This document shows, in pieces, positions 1 through 4,174 of a stretch of DNA of 5,727 nt; the first letter of the stretch is position 1, and each line of letters opens with the position of its first letter. Source of the DNA: an uncultured Butyricicoccus sp. Lineage in GTDB: Bacteria; Bacillota; Clostridia; Oscillospirales; Butyricicoccaceae. Location: the NCBI GenBank assembly GCA_910584935.1, contig CAJUDU010000118.1, positions 1 to 5,727 of the forward strand. Reading direction: 5' to 3'. Both the position numbers and the translations under genes were made by a program. The notes under the pieces were generated by a model that saw only the letters and a list, made by a program, of their open reading frames with translations, was not told the origin of the DNA and did not search any database.

Positions 1-4
1 GATT

Positions 5-33
5 AGTATACTGCTTTTCCTCCCCCTTGTCAA
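5..33 (-). promoter_or_regulatory. Near-consensus sigma-A promoter reading out of the window
   Basis: On the minus strand a perfect -35 TTGACA (33-28) is separated by exactly 17 bases from a -10 TATACT (10-5). The -35 is preceded by an A-rich run that could act as an UP element. It lies just beyond the stop of the GIY-YIG/Nudix gene and points leftward, so the transcript would begin at or just outside the window edge. The near-perfect match suggests a strongly expressed gene next door, but that gene cannot be seen. Confidence 0.75.
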
Positions 34-61
34 CTCTTTTTTTCATTTTTCCGCAATTTTT

Positions 62-907
62 TTATCCGCCGATAAAAGCCGCTCGTGCGTCCTCTATTCG
101 TGCCAAGCAATCTATAAATAATTTCCATTCATCATCATGCAGGCAACACATTTCTTCACGCATAATACATTCTCCGCTGGTTTGCAGATATTCTGCGCCC
201 TCTTCCACCTTTTGATGCCCTAAAAGCGGCACCCATATCATACGTTTCACTTCATTTCCCGGCATAAAATGCGGATTTTCGTCTAAATATGCCATAAAGA
301 CATAAACTTGCTCATCATCAAAGCCGCCATCCGGGCGGGAATATTTCTGCTCCACAGTTCCAACATCTATGACTTGCATTTCTGTCAAATGCAGCCCAAT
401 TTCCTCTCTTACTTCCCGCAATACACCTTCTAATGGCGTTTCCCCAGGATCAAGATGCCCAGTTGCAGCCAAATCATACAATCCCGGATAGAGTGGGCGA
501 TCATCTGCGCGTTGCTGAAGCCAATGTCCCAACATACCGTTTTGTTTTTGTACCAGCCATAAATGTGCCACATGGTGTCGCAGTCCACAGCGATGCACCA
601 ACGCACGCGGCATAATGCCTGCAAACTTTTCATTCGCATCATAAATCTCCAGTTGTTCCCCTTCTTTCATCTGATTCACCAGCATTTGTTTTTTTGCACG
701 CGGCATTTTTTTAATCGCGGCTTCCCGCTTGAGTGCTTCGCTTTTATCTGACAGTGCTTCGCAGTAAACAAGCTGTACCGGCCGCCGCGCATGGGTATAT
801 TTTGCGCCAGACCCGCGGTTATGTGCTGCAAGGCGTGCTGTCAGATCAGTCGTCCAACCAGTATAATACGTATCATCCGCGCATCGGAGCATATAAATAT
901 ATGGCAT
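62..907 (-). CDS. GIY-YIG nuclease domain fused to Nudix hydrolase
   Basis: A 281-residue protein with two recognisable domains. Residues 1-75 match the small GIY-YIG family YhbQ/UPF0213: YIY at 3-5, YYTG at 14-17, the expected catalytic Arg25, a GAKYT-type segment near 34-38 and the expected metal-binding Glu62. Residues 86-230 form a Nudix hydrolase resembling the YfcD/isopentenyl-diphosphate-isomerase-like group. The Nudix box is intact at 150-172 (Gly150, Glu156, Arg164-Glu165, Glu168-Glu169, Gly171), preceded by an LQQRADDRPLYPG segment. Nudix enzymes hydrolyse nucleoside diphosphate-linked compounds; the substrate here is unknown. The linker is only about ten residues. The start is the ATG at 907, with AAAGGAG at 924-918 ten bases upstream. 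It is probably cytoplasmic, with no signal peptide or membrane segment. No clear terminator follows the stop; the outgoing promoter at 5-33 comes next. Domain calls are firm; the cellular role is not known. Confidence 0.9.
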   Translation of the reverse strand: MPYIYMLRCADDTYYTGWTTDLTARLAAHNRGSGAKYTHARRPVQLVYCEALSDKSEALKREAAIKKMPRAKKQMLVNQMKEGEQLEIYDANEKFAGIMPRALVHRCGLRHHVAHLWLVQKQNGMLGHWLQQRADDRPLYPGLYDLAATGHLDPGETPLEGVLREVREEIGLHLTEMQVIDVGTVEQKYSRPDGGFDDEQVYVFMAYLDENPHFMPGNEVKRMIWVPLLGHQKVEEGAEYLQTSGECIMREEMCCLHDDEWKLFIDCLARIEDARAAFIGG

Positions 908-934
908 AATTTTGTTTCTCCTTTATTCAGACAC

Positions 935-968
935 ACAAAAGGGCTTCACACACGAACCGGTGAAGCCC
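935..968 (-). terminator. Hairpin terminator of the leftward unit from 1427
   Basis: A perfect 9-bp stem, GGGCTTCAC (941-949) pairing with GTGAAGCCC (960-968), closes a 10-base loop. Read leftward it is followed by TTTTGTGTG, a usable but short U-tract. Read rightward the tail is TTAGAAATT, which is poor. It therefore most likely ends the transcript started at 1427-1399, just before the GIY-YIG/Nudix gene. Partial read-through into that gene is possible, since its start is only 28 bases beyond this hairpin's U-tract. Confidence 0.6.
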
Positions 969-974
969 TTAGAA

Positions 975-980
975 ATTATA
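975..980 (-). promoter_or_regulatory. Possible -10 element upstream of the GIY-YIG/Nudix gene
   Basis: A perfect TATAAT lies on the minus strand at 980-975. No good -35 sits at 16-18 bases (AAGGCT at the 17-base spacing), and the TG upstream is one base out of place for an extended -10. If it is active, the RNA would start at about 968, so the 941-968 hairpin would be the very 5' end of the mRNA. No better promoter for this gene was seen. Confidence 0.25.
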
Positions 981-1049
981 TTCAGTTTTCATATATCAGC
1001 CTTCTTCACTGTGGATTTTTGCGAACAACTCAATAAAAAGGAGGTGGAA

Positions 1050-1320
1050 TCAAACCATTCGCCGAAAACCGCCTGTGATTGGCATCCATACCATTTCAGG
1101 AACACTCCCGTTTCCTGTTATTTTCCCGTTGTGCAAACCCGTCATCGTATACCGGCACCAAATAACTCATCTTTGGCTGCGCAAGCGGCAAATGCTTCAT
1201 ACCCATCGGTATGCCCATCGGCCAGCAGTTGTAAGCAGGTTTACCGTTGTCGTTTCAGCCAACACGCTACACGGCAACAACAGCGAGCCCACACGGGAAA
1301 TATGAACTTTCACTTACCAT
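1050..1320 (-). pseudogene. Frameshifted remnant of a small secreted-protein gene
   Basis: No intact frame spans this stretch, but leftward expression signals surround it: the promoter at 1427-1399, a ribosome site AAAGAGGTGA near 1334-1325, and the terminator at 968-935. The ATG at 1320, well placed for that site, reads only 17 codons (MVSESSYFPCGLAVVAV). In the next frame, from GTG 1313, the product looks like a signal peptide: positive MKVHISR, hydrophobic GSLLLPCSVLA, then ETTTVNLL. That frame stops internally, while a third frame over about 1224-1148 reads LADGHTDGYEAFAACAAKD, with codon use like the neighbours. The GTG frame then reopens and ends in MVWMPITGGFRRMV with a stop at 1052-1050, giving a span of about 88 codons. 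This fits a decayed gene with at least two or three indels. I do not recognise the family. A non-coding RNA is the alternative reading. Confidence 0.35.
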
Positions 1321-1346
1321 TGGACTCACCTCTTTCAATCAGATTT

Positions 1347-1378
1347 CTGGAAAGCTGCTTATATATGAAGCTTTTCAG
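1347..1378 (-). other. Hairpin in the leader of the leftward unit
   Basis: CTGAAAAGCT (1378-1369) can pair with AGCTTTCCAG (1356-1347) in nine of ten positions around a 12-base AT-rich loop. It begins about 14 bases after the predicted start of the transcript from 1427-1399, and ends about 14 bases before the ribosome site. It could stabilise the RNA or control it. No U-tract follows, so it is not a terminator. Confidence 0.4.
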
Positions 1379-1398
1379 CTGTTCTCTTTGATGTATTT

Positions 1399-1427
1399 AT
1401 GATACCATCTGCGCAGGCATTCGTCAA
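1399..1427 (-). promoter_or_regulatory. Sigma-A promoter for the leftward remnant unit
   Basis: On the minus strand, -35 TTGACG (1427-1422) and -10 TATCAT (1404-1399) are separated by exactly 17 bases. Each hexamer is one base from consensus. Transcription would start near 1392 and run left through the hairpin leader and the broken reading frame to the terminator at 968-935. It is divergent from the dehydrogenase promoter, and the two core promoters are about 80 bases apart. Confidence 0.65.
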
Positions 1428-1505
1428 TAGTTTCCTTGCGTTTAGAGTGTACAAAAATCAATGCAATTTTCTATACATTTCCCCCTTTCTATCATTTTCC
1501 GATTC

Positions 1506-1514
1506 TGTTATAAT
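1506..1514 (+). promoter_or_regulatory. Extended -10 promoter for the dehydrogenase/asparaginase pair
   Basis: The sequence TG-T-TATAAT (1506-1514) is a perfect extended -10 element. At the 17-base spacing the -35 is only TTTCTA (1486-1491), which an extended -10 can tolerate. The predicted start is near 1521, giving a leader of under 40 bases before the ribosome site and ATG 1558. No Rex-type or cre-type operator was recognised around it. Confidence 0.6.
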
Positions 1515-1545
1515 GAAAGTGTATGATGTTTTTTTCAATTCCATC

Positions 1546-1553
1546 AGGAGGGG
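1546..1553 (+). promoter_or_regulatory. Ribosome binding site fixing the dehydrogenase start
   Basis: AGGAGGGG lies just upstream of ATG 1558, with six bases between its GGAGG core and the ATG. It settles the start at 1558 rather than at in-frame ATGs further upstream (1399, 1513, 1539-region), which fall in or before the promoter and add residues unlike the family. Confidence 0.85.
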
Positions 1554-1557
1554 ACTT

Positions 1558-2715
1558 ATGAAAAATTTCAGTTATTATATGCCGTCCCGCATTTTCTTTG
1601 GTGCGGGCAGTGTCAAAAAATTATCCCGTGCCAAGTTACCAGCAGGCAAAGGGCTTATTATCACTGGCGGCACATCCACCCGTCGTTTGGGTTATGTGGA
1701 CAAAGTTGCTGCGGTTTTAGCCGAAGGCGGTCATGAAACCATTGTTTACAGCGATGTGCAGCCCAACCCTACGATTGAAGGCGTGCGCGAATGCGCCGCA
1801 CTGGCGCGGCAGCAGGATTGTACCTTTGTTGTTGGTTTAGGCGGCGGCTCATCCATTGACACAGCAAAAGCGGTTGCTGTCATGGCAACCAACGATGGCG
1901 ACTGGTGGGATTATGTTTATGGCGGCAGCGGCAAAGCGCAGAAAGTCAAGAATCCGCCATTACCCATTGTCGCGGTGACAACCACCGCAGGCACAGGCAC
2001 AGAAGCTGACCCTTGGACAGTAATCACCAATGGTGATGAAAAAATTGGTGCCGGCGGCGACCACACGTTTCCATCAATTTCTATCGTAGACCCGGATTTC
2101 ATGATGACTGTTCCGTCTAAGCTGACTGCCTATCAAGGATTTGATGCTTTATTTCATGCGTGTGAAGGATATATTGCAACGATTGCCAGCCCAATGTCTG
2201 AAATGTTTTCGCTCAAAGCCATTTCATTAATCGGCAAAAGCCTAGTTCGTGCCGTACAAGATGGCACAGACAAAGAAGCACGTGCCGATGTCGCATTAGC
2301 CAACACATTAGCAGGCTTTGTAGAAACCATGTCATCCTGCACATCAGAACACGCGATAGCCCATGCACTTTCCGCCTGTCACCCAAAACTGGAGCATGGC
2401 GCGGCATTGATTGCGATTTCAGTGGAATATTATAAAATGTTCACAGATGCGTGTGCCGAAAAGCTGGTTGATATGGCGCGTGCATTGGGCAACCCAAATG
2501 CCGAAAAGCCAGAGGATTTTATCCACATCTTATATGAAATGCAAAAAGCCTGCCAAGTTGACGCATTGCAGCTCAGCAGTTATGGGCTAACCGAAAATCG
2601 GTTTGGCGAATATGTTGACAATGCCTTTGCAACCATGGGGCACTTGTTCAAATACGATGCACGAGAACTTTCTCATGATGATGTCATTGGCATCTTAACC
2701 CGCAGTTTCCGATAA
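1558..2715 (+). CDS. Iron-containing alcohol dehydrogenase
   Basis: A 385-residue enzyme of the group III (Fe-dependent) alcohol dehydrogenase family, which interconverts alcohols and aldehydes or ketones using NAD(P)H, usually in the cytoplasm during fermentation. The length is typical. Seen in order: the N-terminal MPSRIFFGAGSVKKL segment (8-22), the nucleotide-binding GLGGGSSIDTAKA (93-105), TTTAGTGTEADPWTVIT (141-157) and GFDALFHACEGY (194-205). Predicted metal ligands are Asp196, His200, His265 (in SEHAIAHAL) and His280 (in LEHG); all four are present. The substrate cannot be set from sequence; butanol, propanediol or another small alcohol are all possible. It is the first gene of a probable operon with the asparaginase, and the ribosome site at 1546-1553 fixes the start. 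A very small AAAAC/GTTTT hairpin with a T-rich tail just after the stop could cause weak attenuation. Nothing is truncated. Confidence 0.95.
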   Translation: MKNFSYYMPSRIFFGAGSVKKLSRAKLPAGKGLIITGGTSTRRLGYVDKVAAVLAEGGHETIVYSDVQPNPTIEGVRECAALARQQDCTFVVGLGGGSSIDTAKAVAVMATNDGDWWDYVYGGSGKAQKVKNPPLPIVAVTTTAGTGTEADPWTVITNGDEKIGAGGDHTFPSISIVDPDFMMTVPSKLTAYQGFDALFHACEGYIATIASPMSEMFSLKAISLIGKSLVRAVQDGTDKEARADVALANTLAGFVETMSSCTSEHAIAHALSACHPKLEHGAALIAISVEYYKMFTDACAEKLVDMARALGNPNAEKPEDFIHILYEMQKACQVDALQLSSYGLTENRFGEYVDNAFATMGHLFKYDARELSHDDVIGILTRSFR

Positions 2716-2762
2716 AACTGGGTTTTATTTTCATTTCAAATATAAAGAAGGCAACGATTATT

Positions 2763-3671
2763 ATGAAACATATCTTGTTAATCGCAACCGGCGGTACCAT
2801 TGCCTGCCGTGAAACCGGACGCGGACTTGCGCCCTCGCTAACCGGCGAAGAACTTTTGGAATTTCTGCCTGAAATTCGCAAAATATGCCGTGTATTTGTC
2901 AAAAACCCATTTAGTGTAGACTCCACGGACATTACCACAAACCAGCGCCGCCATTTGGCGTCCATGGTTTGGGAAAACTATGACCGTTATGATGGGTTTG
3001 TAATTGCGCATGGCACAGATTCCCTGTCTTACACTGCCGCGCTGTTATACCATATGCTGCGCAATCTGAATAAACCTGTGATTATCACAGGTTCCCAGCG
3101 TCCAATGGGCGAACCTGGTTCTGATGCCGAACGCAATATGCTGGATTCTTTCCGTGTTGCCTGTTCCGGCTGGACAGGCGTTGCCGCTGTGCTGCATGGA
3201 CAAATTATTCGCGGCAACCATGTTGTAAAAGTGCATTCTAAAAATATGAACTCATTCCGTTCCATTAATGCCCCGCTTGCGGGCACCATCCGCGATGATG
3301 GCAAAGTTATGTTAAACATTCCGCCGATGCTTGGCGGCGAACCACGTTTTGTCGATGTTGTCAGCTCAAGTTTTGTGGTACTGAAACTTGTGCCAGACTT
3401 TGACCCATCCATCATTGATTTCCTGCAAAAATACGATAAAGTTATTTTAGAGGGCTATGGTGCAGGCGGCGTACCAATTCGCTTGGAAAAAGTGGTGCAA
3501 AAGCTGATTATGTCGGGCACAAAGGTTTATATCACCACCCAATGCTTGGAAGGCGATGTGAACCTGCATAAATATGAAGTTGGGCGGCGTGCAGAAGCCA
3601 TGGGCGCGGTAGCGCTTGGGCATCGTACCATTGAAGACGCGATTGCAGCTATCCAATGCGGCGAAATCTAA
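2763..3671 (+). CDS. L-asparaginase, cytoplasmic (type I-like)
   Basis: A 302-residue member of the bacterial asparaginase/glutaminase family, hydrolysing L-asparagine to aspartate and ammonia. Both active-site signatures are intact: ATGGTIA at 8-14 with nucleophile Thr12, and HGTDS at 83-87 with Thr85 and Asp86. TGSQRPMGEPGSDAERN (109-125) and the VVKVHSKNMNSF segment (154-165) with probable catalytic Lys156 match the family. There is no signal peptide, which points to a cytoplasmic type I enzyme (AnsA-like) rather than a secreted one. It is somewhat shorter than the enterobacterial forms (about 340 residues). The C-terminal half (HGQIIRGN, EGYGAGGVP, TTQCLEGDVNLHKYEVG) is complete. The ribosome site is a modest GAAGG at 2747-2751, 11 bases before the ATG. 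The gene follows the dehydrogenase by 47 bases with no strong terminator between, so co-transcription is likely. The strong terminator at 3692-3720 ends the unit. Confidence 0.93.
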   Translation: MKHILLIATGGTIACRETGRGLAPSLTGEELLEFLPEIRKICRVFVKNPFSVDSTDITTNQRRHLASMVWENYDRYDGFVIAHGTDSLSYTAALLYHMLRNLNKPVIITGSQRPMGEPGSDAERNMLDSFRVACSGWTGVAAVLHGQIIRGNHVVKVHSKNMNSFRSINAPLAGTIRDDGKVMLNIPPMLGGEPRFVDVVSSSFVVLKLVPDFDPSIIDFLQKYDKVILEGYGAGGVPIRLEKVVQKLIMSGTKVYITTQCLEGDVNLHKYEVGRRAEAMGAVALGHRTIEDAIAAIQCGEI

Positions 3672-3691
3672 AAAATCGCAAAAAAGCAAAA

Positions 3692-3720
3692 CTCCTGTCA
3701 TTTCGTGGCAGGAGTTTTTT
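3692..3720. terminator. Strong terminator between convergent genes, both strands
   Basis: A 9-bp stem, CTCCTGTCA (3692-3700) with TGGCAGGAG (3706-3714) including one G-T pair, closes a five-base TTTCG loop. It is flanked by AAA on the left and TTTTTT (3715-3720) on the right. Rightward it ends the dehydrogenase/asparaginase transcript, starting 20 bases after the stop. Leftward it has a weaker U-tract (TTTTGC) and can serve the XRE regulator gene that ends at 3728. Confidence 0.9.
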
Positions 3721-3727
3721 CATCCCA

Positions 3728-3964
3728 TCAATCATCGGTAAAAAATTTTTCCACGGGCACATCCAGCTTGTCCGCAATGGTAAACAGCGTATTCAAAGAT
3801 ACTCCTTTCACTTTTGCGCCATTGTTCGCTTCAATTTGACTGACAAAAGACCAGCTTTTTCCTATCAGTTCTGCAAACTGTTCTTGTGTGTACCCTCTCC
3901 TTTTTCGATAATATGCGATTTTCAGCCCTAAAACCTGATATCTTTCGCGAAATTCTTCACTCAT
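3728..3964 (-). CDS. XRE-family (Cro/CI type) DNA-binding regulator
   Basis: A 78-residue single-domain protein with a classic HTH_3 fold: residues 14-24 form helix 1 (KIAYYRKRRGY), TQEQFAELIG (26-35) helix 2 and KSWSFVSQIEA (36-46) the recognition helix. SLNTLFTIADKLDVPVEKFF (56-75) is the usual closing segment. No effector, oligomerisation or membrane domain is present, so it probably binds DNA as a simple dimer. Two ATGs are adjacent (3967 and 3964); the second is chosen because GGAGG (3976-3972) leaves seven bases before it and only four before the first. The gene stands alone and converges on the asparaginase, with a shared terminator 8 bases past its stop. Its target is unknown. The palindromes at 4047-4120, upstream of it and beside the cardiolipin synthase terminator, suggest self-regulation (inference). 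A weak CTGAAA-16-TATAAG promoter is the best I can see. Confidence 0.9.
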   Translation of the reverse strand: MSEEFRERYQVLGLKIAYYRKRRGYTQEQFAELIGKSWSFVSQIEANNGAKVKGVSLNTLFTIADKLDVPVEKFFTDD

Positions 3965-3967
3965 CAT

Positions 3968-3976
3968 ATCACCTCC
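3968..3976 (-). promoter_or_regulatory. Ribosome binding site of the XRE regulator
   Basis: GGAGGTGAT on the minus strand is a very strong match to the 16S rRNA 3' end. Its spacing favours ATG 3964 over the adjoining ATG 3967, so the protein is probably 78 rather than 79 residues. Confidence 0.75.
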
Positions 3977-4046
3977 ACCACTAACAATAGCCGAGATGAA
4001 ATTTAATTATTACAGGCTTATAGAATATAATTATTTACTTTCAGCG

Positions 4047-4062
4047 AGTATAATGATATACT
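4047..4062. promoter_or_regulatory. Palindrome overlapping a TATAAT: candidate operator
   Basis: AGTATA (4047-4052), a four-base ATGA spacer and TATACT (4057-4062) form a perfect inverted repeat. A C/G pair two bases outward on each side (4045 and 4064) extends the symmetry. The left arm and spacer contain TATAAT (4049-4054) on the plus strand, with a second TATAAT 23 bases upstream (4026-4031). The size suits an XRE dimer site, and it lies about 80 bases upstream of the XRE start. Binding is inferred from position only. Confidence 0.4.
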
Positions 4063-4089
4063 TGAAGAAAAGGAGAATAACTTTGATGG

Positions 4090-4120
4090 TTTAAGCAATA
4101 TATATTGATTTGTGCTTAAA
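4090..4120. repeat. Inverted repeat with nested palindrome in the spacer
   Basis: TTTAAGCA (4090-4097) and TGCTTAAA (4113-4120) are perfect 8-bp inverted arms around 15 bases. Overlapping the left arm is a perfect 12-base palindrome, CAATATATATTG (4096-4107). Just upstream on the plus strand is AAAAGGAG (4067-4074 region) and then ATG GTT TAA (4085-4093), a start that ends after two codons. This may be a second operator, an RNA structure, or debris of a lost rightward gene; none is proven. Confidence 0.45.
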
Positions 4121-4121
4121 A

Positions 4122-4159
4122 TAAAAACCCTTCCTTGCAGACTGTCAGGGAAGGGTTTT
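4122..4159 (-). terminator. Strong terminator of the cardiolipin synthase gene
   Basis: An 11-bp perfect stem, AAAACCCTTCC (4124-4134) with GGAAGGGTTTT (4149-4159), closes a 14-base loop. Read leftward it is followed by TTTTTATTTT, a good U-tract, and it starts 15 bases after the cardiolipin synthase stop. Read rightward the TTTT within the stem gives it some activity on the other strand too. It isolates cardiolipin synthase from the XRE gene. Confidence 0.9.
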
Positions 4160-4174
4160 CCATATATACTTTTA

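Noticed and set aside
265..280. Altered metal-site spacing in the dehydrogenase (15 residues between the third and fourth ligand histidines)
   Set aside because: Residue positions here are in the dehydrogenase protein, not the window. All ligands are present, and SEHAIAHAL...HG spacing varies by a residue among subfamilies, so it is not evidence of inactivation.
1010..1020. DnaA-box-like TGTGGATTTT
   Set aside because: A single imperfect match with no clustered boxes or replication gene nearby.
1039..1305. AAGGAGGTGG at 1038-1047 followed by an open rightward frame, possibly from an ATT start
   Set aside because: The only standard ATG (1075) is too far from the site, an ATT start with 12-base spacing is unlikely, and the product has no recognisable features.
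912..1391. Open rightward frame of 159 codons
   Set aside because: It lacks a good ribosome site, the product is low-complexity and unlike any family I know, and it runs antisense to a leftward unit with clear promoter, ribosome site and terminator.
1399..1557. N-terminal extension of the alcohol dehydrogenase to an ATG at 1399
   Set aside because: The extension spans the extended -10 promoter and the ribosome site at 1546-1553, and the family starts at the MKNF segment encoded from 1558.
2711..2735. Terminator between the dehydrogenase and asparaginase genes
   Set aside because: The AAAAC/GTTTT stem is only five A/T-rich pairs with a three-base loop, too weak to count as a real terminator, although a T-rich tail follows.
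3029..3415. Open leftward frame of 128 codons inside the asparaginase gene
   Set aside because: It is antisense to a complete asparaginase and has no independent start signals or recognisable domain.
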